From: Tragulus kanchil
Lineage: Eukaryota; Chordata; Mammalia; Artiodactyla; Tragulidae
Direction of reading: 5' to 3'
Assembly: GCA_022376925.1 (NCBI GenBank)
Contig: JAIOJX010000026.1
Location: forward strand, 254,259,330-254,323,329
DNA: 64,000 nt
In this document: one piece after another, positions 11,559 to 23,989 of the stretch
Numbering within the stretch: position 1 is the stretch's first letter
Layout: every line of letters begins with the position of its first letter
Notes under the pieces: generated by a model
What the model saw: the letters and a program-made list of their open reading frames with translations, nothing else
What the model was told of the DNA's origin: nothing
The model's database searches: none
Position numbers and translations under genes: made by a program

Positions 11559-11835
11559 TTTATTACCCTCTCAGGAAATATGCCTTTGCTCTAGAGAAAA
11601 AAGTTCTAGTGTCTTCCTATGTGGAGAGGGCAGGAGTGCATAGGCGAGCATTGATCTGGTGCTGCGTGTGGAGGGGCTGGTGTTGGCGGTGACAGTCTTC
11701 TTACATAATCTTTAACTCAGTGTCAATTTGCTCCAGCTGGGGCCTCATCTCTTCCTCTGGTGCCTCCAAATGCTGAGCTTCCCACTGGGTCTGTGGTGCC
11801 AATCCATCCTCTTCATCCCACCGTTGTCTCTGTAA
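11559..11835 (-). other. Possible terminal exon or pseudogene scrap (copy 1)
   Basis: On the minus strand a TTACAG splice-acceptor-like site is followed by a 44-codon Glu/Gln-rich frame ending EQIDTELKIM, with a stop at 11701-11703. An AATAAA (TTTATT at 11559-11564) lies about 135 nt downstream. This has the layout of a last coding exon plus a short 3'UTR. A frame of this length is not significant by chance alone, I do not recognise the peptide, and no upstream exon or poly(A) tail is seen. Could be a real last exon, a decayed processed pseudogene, or coincidence. Confidence 0.25.
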
Positions 11836-12660
11836 GTACTATAAATCATGCCTCCTTCTCCTGCTCGGTCAGTACCAATCCATCTCTAACATATTCGTTT
11901 TAACACAAGAGTCACAGTCACTTGTTGTTTTAGAACATTTTGCATTGAAGGCAGTCTGACCACTGGGGTACGTTATACGTGTATGTGTTTGCATTCACAC
12001 ACACACAGAAATTCTGACTTTTATTCTATTTTGCTCAATTCATAAAAAATACATAAGGTGTTTTTAAAATTGCACACACTGCTTTATCATGTATGTTTCT
12101 GACAAGGCAAAACTTTCATTTTGATCATATATTCATGAGAATCAGATCTTTTGCTTGCTATTTATCAGTCTACTGACTGGAAAATTTTCCTTCACTATTT
12201 ATTATTCCTTGTACTTGAAACCATATCATTGTGTGACTTCTGTTCCTTTGCCCTTGGACTACAATGCAGATTTAGTTGGTATACTGGCTGATAAGTGGTT
12301 ACATAGACTGACTGCCCCTTCTACACTAGGATAACTAACATACTTTAACTACACACAGAAGTGCCTAAAACCACACAAACCTATCCCATATATCCAAGTT
12401 AAATGGAGGTCCAACCCATTTTTCCCATAGATATATCTCCAAAATGCCCATAGTCACTCCAAAATTGTCTTGAAAGAAGAGTATGGTGGAGAAGAACTTG
12501 ACTTGGAAAGAGATAACAGTCTTCAATAATTGTAGTTAATATACTTTACTTTTGCAAAGTTTAAAAAATATACATGGCTATGTGAACACACTGTAGGGCC
12601 CCTTCCAGATCCTCTCTTTTACAAGAGGCCCATGCCCATGTAACACTTTGAAGTCTCGAC

Positions 12661-12937
12661 TTTATTACCCTCTCAGGAAATATGCCTTTGCTCTAGAGAA
12701 AAAAGTTCTAGTGTCTTCCTATGTGGAGAGGGCAGGAGTGCATAGGCGAGCATTGATCTGGTGCTGCGTGTGGAGGGGCTGGTGTTGGCGGTGACAGTCT
12801 TCTTACATAATCTTTAACTCAGTGTCAATTTGCTCCAGCTGGGGCCTCATCTCTTCCTCTGGTGCCTCCAAATGCTGAGCTTCCCACTGGGTCTGTGGTG
12901 CCAATCCATCCTCTTCATCCCACCGTTGTCTCTGTAA
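12661..12937 (-). other. Possible terminal exon or pseudogene scrap (copy 2)
   Basis: Identical duplicate of 11559-11835 created by tandem duplication 3, with the stop at 12803-12805. Upstream (to the right) this copy runs into the genuine flank from 12975, so it is the better one for looking for a preceding exon. Confidence 0.25.
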
Positions 12938-13184
12938 GTACTATAAATCATGCCTCCTTCTCCTGCTCGGTCAGCTACCACACCTCCATCTGCTCCCTTG
13001 ACGGCTTTAAATCTCCCATGCACCCTGGATGCCTCAGCAGGTGATAGTCTACTCTAATAGGACTTATGATCCCAGGCTGACCAAGCAGAATTTTTTATAG
13101 CCTAGTCCTAGGAGTGAGCAATTTTGTTCTATTATGAATAGACATAATTAGTCAGCATATATTAACTAGGCTACATAATGGATT

Positions 13185-13319
13185 GTGTGTGTGTGTATTA
13201 GTCACTCAATCATGTGTGACTCTTTGAGACTCCATGGACTGTAGCCCACCAGGCGCCTCTGTCCATGGAATTCTCCAGGCAAGAATACTGGAATGGGTCG
13301 CCATTTCCTTCTCCAGGAG
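13185..13319 (-). mobile_element. Bov-A-type SINE, partial
   Basis: Reverse-oriented SINE: a (GT)n end at 13185, then the body TCTTTGAGACTCCATGGACT through CCATTTCCTTCTCCAGGA. A perfect 11-bp TSD (CATAATGGATT) lies at 13174-13184 and 13320-13330. It lacks a tRNA head, so it is a 5'-truncated Bov-tA or a Bov-A monomer. Confidence 0.8.
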
Positions 13320-13469
13320 CATAATGGATTATATTAGTGTATATGAACTAGAGAGAAAGATATTTACATTCCCATTGCAAAGTAAATTAAAACCAAAAAA
13401 CTCATGCTGTCTAATGTTAAGTCTTCAATTCCCTTGTTACTATGGGTTCCTGCTTTCCTTACTCCTTTT

Positions 13470-13870
13470 TCTTACAGTTATATTGAGATATAATTGACAT
13501 TTAGCACTATATAATTTTAAGGTATACAACATTATCATTTGACTTAGATATATCATAAAATGATTACCATAGTACATTTAGTGAACATCCATCATCTTGT
13601 ATAGATAAAAAAATTAAAGAAATAGAAATTTTTTCTCGTGATGAAAACTCTTAAAATTTACTCCCTTAATAGCATTCATACATAATACATGCCAATGTTA
13701 ATTCTATGTATCATGATGAACCTTATGTCACTAGTATGTATTTCTCTTATAACTGAAAGCTTCTACTTTTGACTTTCTTCATTCAATTCTCCCTCTCCTT
13801 GCCACTCCTGCTTCTGGTAACCACAAATTTGATCCTTTTCTATAAGGCTTTATTTGTTTTTGAAATAGTC
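13470..13870 (-). mobile_element. Ancient L1M-class 3'UTR fragment
   Basis: Contains the reverse form of an old mammalian L1 3'UTR: TATTGAGATATAATTGACAT near the left, then phrases around catccatcatcttg and cttctggtaaccacaaat. Diverged, no ORF. The subfamily cannot be set by eye. Confidence 0.6.
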
Positions 13871-13959
13871 TTCTTCCTTGAATAAAGTGATGTAAATAAT
13901 GTCTATATTAAGAAACTGCTTTGATTTATTCAAGTTTTTAAAAAACCCATTATGTAGTC

Positions 13960-14110
13960 AAAATTAGTTTGTAATCTCCATGAGACTGAGACTTCATCTG
14001 TTTTGTCCACCTTTGAATTTTCAGCACTATGAACAATCCTAAGCCTAGAGAAGGCCCACAATATACAATTGCTGTTGTTGAATAAGTAATTGAATATGCA
14101 ACAGCTAATT
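13960..14110 (+). mobile_element. Probable L2 LINE 3' end (copy at 15061-15211)
   Basis: The order of phrases (CTCCATGAGACTGAGACTTC, then TCTGTTTTGTCCACC, then a TTGTTGAATAAGT-like end) matches the usual L2 3' end. Strongly diverged. The second occurrence is made by tandem duplication 4. Confidence 0.45.
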
Positions 14111-14165
14111 GGGGGCATAAATGAATATAATAACCTATGAGAGAAAGCAGATAGAGTCATATCTA

Positions 14166-14664
14166 AGGTATTAGTTCATTATTGCTACTGTAACACATTA
14201 CTGCAAATTTGTACATGACTTAAAACAGCACACATTTATTATCTTACATTTTATGACCTCGGTAATCCAAAAATCATTATGTTGGTAGAAATTTCTTCTG
14301 GAAGCTATAGGAGAGAATTTATTTCCTTGCCTTTTTGAGCTTCTAGAGGCTACCTGCTTTCATTGCTTGGGGCCCCTTCTTTCATCTTCAAAGCCAGCAG
14401 TGTAGTATCTTCAAATCTGTTCTTTCTCTCCCCATCCTCTCACTTGCTCCTCTGATTGCATTGTCACTGCTCCTTCTTTCACTCTGGCATTCCTTTTCCA
14501 CTCTTGTGCTTACACTGAGCCTATCAGATAAGTGAGGTAGTTTTCTATCTCAAAATTTTAACTTGATCACATCTGCAGAGTCTTTTTCACCATGCGAGAG
14601 AACATATTTCAAAGGTCCCAGAATTGTGGACGTTCGGGAGGTCATATATTCTTTCTACCATACC
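14166..14664 (+). mobile_element. Ancient L1M/MER-type repeat (copy at 15267-15766)
   Basis: Matches a widespread old mammalian repeat: a start like GTATTAGTTCATTATTGCTA, then acatttattatcttac, ccttgcctttttgagcttctagaggc, tcatcttcaaagccagcag, and an end like gaccatatattctttctacca. I attribute it to an L1M 3' end but am unsure of the family. No coding potential; frames crossing it are chance. Confidence 0.5.
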
Positions 14665-16923
14665 AAGGATACAATGAGTCATAGAGGAAAGGAGCTTCAT
14701 TTTGATCTGGGATTTCAAAAATGGTTTATGGAGAAGGTTACTGTTGCCCCAAGTCTAAGAATATAAGCAGATAACAAAGACTTTTACAGCACACAAAACA
14801 GCATGATACTAAATAAGAAGACAGGAACCATCGGGTCTTGCCTGATGACCTCAAGAGGCTTGGTAGAATTTCAGTGTGGAACAAGATGGATAATTGGGTA
14901 GCAAGTGTTGAACAAAAAAATAGCTGAAGAAGTCCATCATCAGCACTTCATGAAGAACATTGTAAGACTTGTAAGGAGTTTGGACTTTATCCTGTAGACA
15001 AGTCTAATCAATGAAGGATTTTAAACAGCTTAAAAAGTTTCAATGGTTTCTTATGTAGTCAAAATTAGTTTGTAATCTCCATGAGACTGAGACTTCATCT
15101 GTTTTGTCCACCTTTGAATTTTCAGCACTATGAACAATCCTAAGCCTAGAGAAGGCCCACAATATACAATTGCTGTTGTTGAATAAGTAATTGAATATGC
15201 AACAGCTAATTGGGGGCATAAATGAATATAATAACCTATGAGAGAAAGCAGATAGAGTCATATCTAAGGTATTAGTTCATTATTGCTACTGTAACACATT
15301 ACTGCAAATTTGTACATGACTTAAAACAGCACACATTTATTATCTTACATTTTATGACCTCGGTAATCCAAAAATCATTATGTTGGTAGAAATTTCTTCT
15401 GGAAGCTATAGGAGAGAATTTATTTCCTTGCCTTTTTCAGCTTCTAGAGGCTACCTGCTTTCATTGCTTGGGGCCCCTTCTTTCATCTTCAAAGCCAGCA
15501 GTGTAGTATCTTCAAATCTGTTCTTTCTCTCCCCATCCTCTCACTTGCTCCTCTGATTGCATTGTCACTGCTCCTTCTTTCACTCTGGCATTCCTTTTCC
15601 ACTCTTGTGCTTACACTGAGCCTATCAGATAAGTGAGGTAGTTTTCTATCTCAAAATTTTTAACTTGATCACATCTGCAGAGTCTTTTTCACCATGCGAG
15701 AGAACATATTTCAAAGGTCCCAGAATTGTGGACGTTCGGGAGGTCATATATTCTTTCTACCATACCAAGGATACAATGAGTCATAGAGGAAAGGAGCTTC
15801 ATTTTGATCTGGGATTTCAAAAATGGTTTATGGAGAAGGTTACTGTTGCCCCAAGTCTAAGAATATAAGCAGATAACAAAGACTTTTACAGCACACAAAA
15901 CAGCATGATACTAAATAAGAAGACAGGAACCATCGGGTCTTGCCTGATGACCTCAAGAGGCTTGGTAGAATTTCAGTGTGGAACAAGATGGATAATTGGG
16001 TAGCAAGTGTTGAACAAAAAAATAGCTGAAGAAGTCCATCATCAGCACTTCATGAAGAACATTGTAAGACTTGTAAGGAGTTTGGACTTTATCCTGTAGA
16101 CAAGTCTAATCAATGAAGGATTTTAAACAGCTTAAAAAGTTTCAATGGTTTCTTATGGTACTTGGGATAAAATTTAATATCCTTAACATGATGCCATGTT
16201 GATTCCATGTGGGAGTCTGTTGAAACCTATGAACCTCTTCCCAGAATAACATTTTTTACATATATACAATTTTTAAGAATTTTAAAATTTACAAAGGAAA
16301 CCAGTTTTGTGGAAAGGTAAGGTTATGTCCATCAACCCGTTGGGAGTCTGTGGACCCCAGGTTACAAACCACCCAAGTATTTAGATTCTATTCTTTCTCT
16401 TTCTTTTCTCTCCCTTCTTGAGTTCAAAACTCCAAGAAGGATGTTTGCTCAATAAAAATGTGAAGTTCCTCCTGCCTTGGAACCTTGCCACATGATATTC
16501 CTTAGTCAACCCCATGCCCACCCATACATGGATAACTCCTACTTGGTTTGACTATCACTTTATTGGGAAAATCCACATGACCCGCAGACAAGGTTAAGTC
16601 TTCCATTAGGATATCATATCATTCAGCAACTTTCTTTTACAAAATTAGTAATATTTACAATTATTAATATGATTTTAACTGATGCCTGTCCCAATGACCA
16701 GACAAGAATTTCTATGAGTTCAGGGGTTATTACCTGTATTCCCAATGTCCAGCTCAGTGCCTGGCACATCACAGACACTGCAATTTTAGACAAAATTTTA
16801 ATTCTAAAGTAGGTCTGCAGAAAAATGACAAAGAGAGTTATCATATACTCAACAGTTTCTTCGATTATTAATATCTTGCATTAGTGTATCTTGTCACAAT
16901 AAATGAATAGATATTAATATATT

Positions 16924-17181
16924 CTTGCTAAGTCACTTCAGTCATGTCTGACTCTTTGAAACCCTATGGACTATAGCCCACCAGATTCCTCTGTCCATGG
17001 GATTTCCCAGGCAGGAATACTGGAGTGGATTTATAAAATAGAAAAAAAAAAAAAAGAATACTAGAGTGGGTTGCCATGCCATCCTCCTGGGGATCTTCCT
17101 CACACAGGGATTGAACCCTTGTCTCTTACATATCCTGCATTGCCGGGTAGGTTCTTTACCATTTGTACTACCTGGGAACCC
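16924..17181 (-). mobile_element. Bov-tA SINE with internal micro-insertion (copy 1)
   Basis: Reverse Bov-tA: the body begins AAGTCACTTCAGTCATGTCT at the left, and the tRNA head (TTTACCATTTGTACTACCTGG) is at the right. At 17029-17055 it carries 13 bases plus A14, flanked by a 14-bp duplication (17015-17028 and 17056-17069) of the SINE's own GAATACTGGAGTGG. The duplicate copy sits at about 18001-18259. Confidence 0.8.
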
Positions 17182-18000
17182 CTATTGATATATTACCATT
17201 AAGAAATCCCAGACATTATTCAGATTTTTCTTTTTTATCTAGTGCTATTTTTCTGTTCCAGGATCCCATCCAGGATATCACATTACATTTAGTTAACATT
17301 TCTCCTTAGGCCTATTTTTCTCAGATCCTTGCCACTGATATATACAATTTTTAAGAATTTTAAAATTTACAAAGGAAACCAGTTTTGTGGAAAGGTAAGG
17401 TTATGTCCATCAACCCGTTGGGAGTCTGTGGACCCCAGGTTACAAACCACCCAAGTATTTAGATTCTATTCTTTCTCTTTCTTTTCTCTCCCTTCTTGAG
17501 TTCAAAACTCCAAGAAGGATGTTTGCTCAATAAAAATGTGAAGTTCCTCCTGCCTTGGAACCTTGCCACATGATATTCCTTAGTCAACCCCATGCCCACC
17601 CATACATGGATAACTCCTACTTGGTTTGACTATCACTTTATTGGGAAAATCCACATGACCCAGACAAGGTTAAGTCTTACATTAGGATATCATATCATTC
17701 AGCAACTTTCTTTTACAAAATTAGTAATATTTACAATTATTAATATGATTTTAACTGATGCCTGTCCCAATGACCAGACAAGAATTTCTATGAGTTCAGG
17801 GGTTATTACCTGTATTCCCAATGTCCAGCTCAGTGCCTGGCACATCACAGACACTGCAATTTTAGACAAAATTTTAATTCTAAAGTAGGTCTGCAGAAAA
17901 ATGACAAAGAGAGTTATCATATACTCAACAGTTTCTTCGATTATTAATATCTTGCATTAGTGTATCTTGTCACAATAAATGAATAGATATTAATATATTC

Positions 18001-18259
18001 TTCTAAGTCACTTCAGTCATGTCTGATTCTTTGAAACCCTATGGACTATAGCCCACCAGATTCCTCTGTCCATGGGATTTCCCAGGCAGGAATACTGGAG
18101 TGGATTTATAAAATAGAAAAAAAAAAAAAAGAATACTAGAGTGGGTTGCCATGCCATCCTCCTGGGGATCTTCCTCACACAGGGATTGAACCCTTGTCTC
18201 TTACATATCCTGCATTGCCGGGTAGGTTCTTTACCATTTGTACTACCTGGGAACCCCTA
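18001..18259 (-). mobile_element. Bov-tA SINE (duplicate copy)
   Basis: Repeat of 16924-17181 by tandem duplication 5, including the internal A-rich micro-insertion. Not an independent insertion. Confidence 0.8.
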
Positions 18260-20399
18260 TTGATATATTACCATTAAGAAATCCCAGACATTATTCAGAT
18301 TTTTCTTTTTTATCTAGTGCTATTTTTCTGTTCCAGGATCCCATCCAGGATATCACATTACATTTAGTTAACATTTCTCCTTAGGCTCTTCTTGACTGTA
18401 TTTCTCAGACCTTCCTTGCCACTGATGACCCTGAGAATTTTCAAGAGTACAGGTCAGGCATTTTGTAAAATGTCTCTAATTGTGATTTGCCTGATGATTA
18501 AACTGGAGTTATGGGTTCAGTGGAGGAAGGCCATAAAAGTAGAGTTATTTTTATCACATGATATCAATGGTGCACCTTGACATCAATGTTGATATCAACC
18601 TTGATCATCTGCTTAAGGTGAAGTTTGTCAGCTTCCTCCACTGTAAAGTGACTCTTTTTTATTTTTTGTCCTTTCCATGTTGTATTTTTGGAAGAAAGTC
18701 CCTGCACATGTTAGGAATAAGGATTCATGCGTAACTCCTTGAGGCTAGAATATCTACATAAATTACATGGGGTTTTTTCTGCATGAGACATTTATGTATT
18801 CTGCCTATTTATTTCTTCAACCATTTATTTATAATGGCATTAACTCATGGTTTTTATTTTATGCTTTGTATTATAATCCAATACTACTTTATCTTTTTCC
18901 TCAAATTATTCCAGCTTTGGCCATTGGGAGCTGGCCCATGGCCAAAGGACACAGGAACCATTAGTTGGCTCCTCTGTCCCTTTTACATACCCCCATTAGT
19001 GTGTGTTTGTGTGTGCACATGTGTGTGTGTATTTTCTCCCCTTACTTCTTTACTTCCTGGTATGAAAGGATACTCAAAACTCATCCTGTATACTTCCTGC
19101 TCCAGTCCTAGAACTGGCTATTTTCCAAGGACCCCTGGCTCCTTTCATTGGAAAATCAGATTAGAAATCAAGATCTGAGCACTAGATATGCTCATTGCTA
19201 TCAATGGTTGGGCTTCCCAAGTGCTATTCACAGCACCAACAGTTATTACTTCTAGGTCCTCGCATCCGATAAAGTAAAGAAATAAGTTTGCATACTAATT
19301 CATATATATATATATATATAATATTTTCATAAATATTTCTCTGTGTGTCTGTACGTAGATGGAGCTAAACAAGAATTCATGCTCATGTCTCCAACCCAAA
19401 TTCATTAACACAGAACAGTTCTAGCGTCCTCCCCTTGCTCATCTGTAACTTCACACTGCAATGCTGAGAAAGCTGGCTCCTATCATATGGCATTCATTTA
19501 CAGAGCTGTTCAATTCCATTGTACACATATAGTGGACTCAGAATTGTTGACCCATATACCCATGGGAAACAACCTTATTAAGTAGATTACAATGCTTATG
19601 TATAGTTTTTTTCACCTTTAATCTTACATATTTCAGTCATTCCCAAATTACTAAAGTCAGCACCTTTTCCATTCATCCACCTTAATGAGGTTGTTTCATA
19701 TATTTGTAATACAATTAGATCCTTTTGTCACAGTCTGCATCCCATTCTGGGACCTCCCTGACCACCTAAATGATTTTTACATTTCCATAGATTAATATTC
19801 ACTCTCGATAAAGTTCTCAGTTTCGATAAATGTATTGCATCACATTTCCACCAATCATTGTTATATGAAATGGTTTCAGCATCCTAAAATGCGTCTCATC
19901 CTTCACCTATTCAAGTCTTTCTTCCCAACCCCTAAAACCCAGACAAACTCTTATCCGTTTACCATCTCTATAGTTCTGCTTTATCCAAAAAATCATATAA
20001 ACGAAGTCATACAATGTGTAGCTTTTCTCAAAGTTGTTTTTTTGAACTGAGCAAAACATATTTAAGGTTATCCCTGTCTTTGCAAGGTTTAACAGCTCAT
20101 TCCTTTCTATCTCTGGGCATTTCATTGTATGGATGTACCACAGTTTATTTTTCTATTCACCTGTTGAGGGACATTTGGGTTGCTTCCAGTTTCTGGTAAT
20201 TGTCAATAAGGCAGCCATAAACATTCTTTTACAGGTTTTTGTGTTGATGTGCCTTTTCAAATCAGTTGGGTAAATACCTGAGGGCATAATTGCTAGATTC
20301 TATGGTAAGGCTATATCTAGCATTGTAAGAAACTGCTAACCTGTCTTCCAAAGTGTCTGTACTTCAGTGCATTCCTAATGAATTATGAAGTCATTCTGG

Positions 20400-22630
20400 A
20401 GGCAGTGCACAGATGTCAATAGAATTGAAAGCTGAAGGTTAAATTTAGTTAAGAGACTGCTCTAATGGTTCTGACCAGAGATAATGAATGCCTGGAAAGC
20501 AGAGAACCTAGGAGGATAGAGGATGGTTTCGTAGCCACAAAGAGATAAGAATGTAGCATCATGACCACTAACTAGATATGGGATTTCAATGATGGATGGA
20601 GTTCCCAGGAGTCTAGTTCAGGTAATTCAGTAAATGGGAATAGAGTAGAGAAGCACTTTGGGAAGACTGGGACTTTGGGGAACATTCTGATCATTTGAGT
20701 CCCAAGTGCCTATGGGACTTGTCAGGGAATATGTCTAGAAGGCAGTTGTATGCAGGAGTCTGAGCTCTGTAATAAAACTTGTTTACTAAAATAGAAAGAA
20801 ATAAAATTACTCAAAGTTGTAAAAAGAAGCCTGTAGTAAATTCTACCTTAGTAAACTGTCAGTTTTAGTTTAAGAATCACCATTTCCAGTAAATTTAAAT
20901 CTTTGCTGTGCAATGTATTTGTCTGTTAAGTGACAGAGGCTTTAAAATGAAGATAGATACGTGCATCTCCATCCTCATGTGCTGAGTTGCTAAATTATTC
21001 TGTCTGCCAGCCTGTATAATTCAACTTCCATTCACCAACTGTATTCTGAATGTTCCCTTAGAGTACCAATATTTTCTGTTTTAGAACCAAGAAAGTGCTT
21101 ACAGACCATCTAGTTCAACCACTTATTCTTCAAGACAAACTTAATTGTGTATATAGTTGAGCCTAATCAATTTAATTGCCATCATCTTACTATACTTTCT
21201 TGTTTTTTATTAAATCAAGCATGTAAGATCTCTTAAAGAAAAAGAAACATTAACATTGAAATTCAAAGGAATAAGTTTTTCCAAACCCTGGCATGAAGGT
21301 AATGTTGGATTTATTTATTTTTCTGAATCTAATCAAACCTAACTCCAATTTTCTGCCCACCAAAATTGGCTGAAAGTTCGGGTCCAGTGCCAGTGGATTC
21401 TGGGTACACCCTCTTTCTTGGGCACATGAGATCCTAGAAAATGGGATCAGAACTTGGTTTTAGAGGTTGCTGCTTCCCTTGTACTTTGCAGAGACCCTGA
21501 GGGTTAGACGTAGCTCTTACAGGCAGTGCACAGATCAATAGAATTGAAAGCTGAAGGTTAAATTTAGTTAAGAGACTGCTCTAATGGTTCTGACCAGAGA
21601 TAATGAATGCCTGGAAAGCAGAGAACCTAGGAGGATAGAGGATGGTTTCGTAGCCACAAAGAGATAAGAATGTAGCATCATGACCACTAACTAGATATGG
21701 GATTTCAATGATGGATGGAGTTCCCAGGAGTCTAGTTCAGGTAATTCAGTAAATGGGAATAGAGTAGAGAAGCACTTTGGGAAGACTGGGACTTTGGGGA
21801 ACATTCTGATCATTTGAGTCCCAAGTGCCTATGGGACTTGTCAGGGAATATGTCTAGAAGGCAGTTGTATGCAGGAGTCTGAGCTCTGTAATAAAACTTG
21901 TTTACTAAAATAGAAAGAAATAAAATTACTCAAAGTTGTAAAAAGAAGCCTGTAGTAAATTCTACCTTAGTAAACTGTCAGTTTTAGTTTAAGAATCACC
22001 ATTTCCAGTAAATTTAAATCTTTGCTGTGCAATGTATTTGTCTGTTAAGTGACAGAGGCTTTAAAATGAAGATAGATACGTGCATCTCCATCCTCATGTG
22101 CTGAGTTGCTAAATTATTCTGTCTGCCAGCCTGTATAATTCAACTTCCATTCACCAACTGTATTCTGAATGTTCCCTTAGAGTACCAATATTTTCTGTTT
22201 TAGAACCAAGAAAGTGCTTACAGACCATCTAGTTCAACCACTTATTCTTCAAGACAAACTTAATTGTGTATATAGTTGAGCCTAATCAATTTAATTGCCA
22301 TCATCTTACTATACTTTCTTGTTTTTATTAAATCAAGCATGTAAGATCTCTTAAAGAAAAAGAAACATTAACATTGAAATTCAAAGGAATAAGTTTTTCC
22401 AAACCCTGGCATGAAGGTAATGTTGGATTTATTTATTTTTCTGAATCTAATCAAACCTAACTCCAATTTTCTGCCCACCAAAATTGGCTGAAAGTTCGGG
22501 TCCAGTGCCAGTGGATTCTGGGTACACCCTCTCTTTCTTGGGCACATGAGATCCTAGAAAATGGGATCAGAACTTGGTTTTAGAGGTTGCTGCTTCCCTT
22601 GTACTTTGCAGAGACCCCTGAGGGTTAGAC
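20400..22630. repeat. Tandem duplication 6 (offset about 1121)
   Basis: 20400-21509 repeats at 21521-22630, with an 11-base filler (21510-21520). Differences: AGATGTCAAT versus AGATCAAT, one T in a T-run near 21205 versus 22324, ACCCTCTTTC versus ACCCTCTCTTTC, and GACCCTG versus GACCCCTG. Confidence 0.95.
20460..20780 (+). mobile_element. Ancient mammalian repeat, family not named (copy at about 21580-21900)
   Basis: Phrases such as CCTATGGGACTTGTCAGG, gaaggcagttgtatgcagg and tctgagctctg match the same old, dispersed mammalian repeat that I see at 27400-30960. Heavily diverged. I know the consensus phrasing but cannot name the family safely. Confidence 0.4.
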
Positions 22631-23135
22631 AGTAGTTCTATAGTGTTTCTAGCCCTTCACAGCAAGCTTAGTTACTGGACACTCTTCCCAAGGCAGACCA
22701 GTTAGTTGTCAGGGCTCACAAGCCATTTCCTTCAACTGAACATCTCAGATATGTGCCTTCCAGAACTCTCTTTACCACACTCCTGTTATTTTTAATCCAT
22801 TCCCAAAAGATGCAGTTCCACTGGGGTTAAACCACTCTCTTCTTTACCCTCAAAGCACAAACTTCCATGTCTTTGGCTCTTCAGATAATCCACCTTGATT
22901 ATCTGGAAAGGCATAGACAAGAAATTATAATTGCTATTGACCAGAAATTCTATTGGCCAAGCAAATAAGTGTAAGCTGGCCAGGTGTAGGACTGAAATGT
23001 TAGGGACTAGATTCCCTGTCTATAAGATATAGACACAACAATACCAACTCTTTTGGTTCAATAAGAGAAGTCACAGAGCATTCTTCTAGAGAAATTTGCA
23101 ATACTTTCAAAGGTTGGTGTATTTCAAATTATTTT
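22631..23135. other. Intergenic DNA, nothing recognised
   Basis: Unique-looking sequence with no supported ORF or repeat. It ends at the TSD of the CHR SINE. Confidence 0.5.
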
Positions 23136-23148
23136 AAAATTCCCTTTG

Positions 23149-23393
23149 GGCTTCCCTGGTGGTCCAGTGGGCAGAGTCCACCTTGCAGTGCAAGGGGCAC
23201 CAGTTTGATCCCTGGCCTGGGAAGATCCCATGTGCCATGGAGCAGCTGGGCTGATGTGTCCAGTTATGAGCCAGTGCTCTGGAGCAAGAGAGGCCATTGC
23301 AATGGGAGTCTCACACATGCCAAAGAATAAAATAGATGGATGAAAATAAATGAATGATGACTTAGAGGCAAAAATATATATATATATTAAAAA
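23149..23393 (+). mobile_element. CHR SINE
   Basis: Begins GGCTTCCCTGGTGGTCCAGT (tRNA-Glu head), has the B-box-like GTTTGATCCC, and ends in (TA)n and an A-run. A perfect 13-bp TSD (AAAATTCCCTTTG) lies at 23136-23148 and 23394-23406. Confidence 0.9.
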
Positions 23394-23406
23394 AAAATTC
23401 CCTTTG

Positions 23407-23989
23407 CACCAAACCAAACACACCTGTAATCAATCATTATTTTGAAATCCATTACCTAGATCTTCCAAATATGCTAGTATGTTAAAGAAAGACACATTCT
23501 TTCTGGAAAATTCTACCTACCAATCTTAGAATCAGAAAATAAAAATAAAAGATAGTTACCTGTAACTAGAGTTAAGAGAAATTCACCACCTAAACAACAA
23601 AGGCTAAGTAGTAAATGAGAGTATTCAGAAAATAATGTTTTTCTAATGACTATTCATGAGAATTTATTTGAAAGTTAAATTTTCAATCTTATTATATGCA
23701 CCTTACAGTGATTCACACACATAACCTAATTTGGATGGGTGAATGATAAATATCTGGATCAAGTTTGATTTCTAGACTTCTCTTTTATTGATTTTGTCCA
23801 GTGCTTTGCTCAGTGAGTTCAATAACTATACCAACAATTGATGGATTATTAGAGAGGAAGAAGAAAAACCTAGCTATTATTTCCTGGTAAGATAACAAGA
23901 TAACTGAATAATGCATTTCTGTTTGAATAATTTTTCGATAATGGTGTATGAGTGTGTGTGTATATAAAAAAAAATTGGTTATGACTATA
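23407..23989. other. Intergenic DNA, nothing recognised
   Basis: AT-rich sequence with no gene or clear repeat. Confidence 0.5.

Larger units (their letters stand above)
10783..12974. repeat. Tandem duplication 3 (offset 1102)
   Basis: 10783-11872 repeats at 11885-12974. A 12-base filler (11873-11884) joins them. I noticed no base differences within the copies. The body is non-repetitive DNA, so repeat misalignment cannot explain it. Confidence 0.95.
13950..16157. repeat. Tandem duplication 4 (offset about 1101)
   Basis: 13950-15050 repeats at 15051-16157 with TTATG microhomology at the joint. Differences seen: TTTTTGAGC versus TTTTTCAGC (near 14333 and 15435), and one extra T in a T-run near 15657. 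Confidence 0.95.
16260..18427. repeat. Tandem duplication 5 (offset about 1078)
   Basis: 16260-17337 repeats at 17338-18427. Differences include CCCGCAGAC versus CCCAGAC and TCTTCCATT versus TCTTACATT. The last about 35 bases of copy 1 (about 17305-17337) are a shortened, garbled version of the sequence at about 18382-18424. Confidence 0.95.
16820..20395 (-). mobile_element. Ancient L1M 3' region, interrupted
   Basis: A long, diverged, reverse-oriented old L1 3'UTR to ORF2 end: ggatcccatccaggatatcac near 17262 and 18339, attccagctttggccattggg near 18908, tcctgccccagtcctagaa-like sequence near 19099, and the ORF2-proximal acatttgggttgcttccagt near 20171. One element spans the stretch. It is broken by a Bov-tA and by tandem duplication 5, which repeats part of it. 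The open frames at 18767-20199 fall inside it and are not genes. Confidence 0.65.

Noticed and set aside
11559..11835. Processed pseudogene of the mitochondrial ATPase inhibitor
   Set aside because: A brief stretch upstream (GAGCAGGAGAAGGAGG) looked similar to my memory of that gene, but the match did not extend and the C-terminal peptide does not fit.
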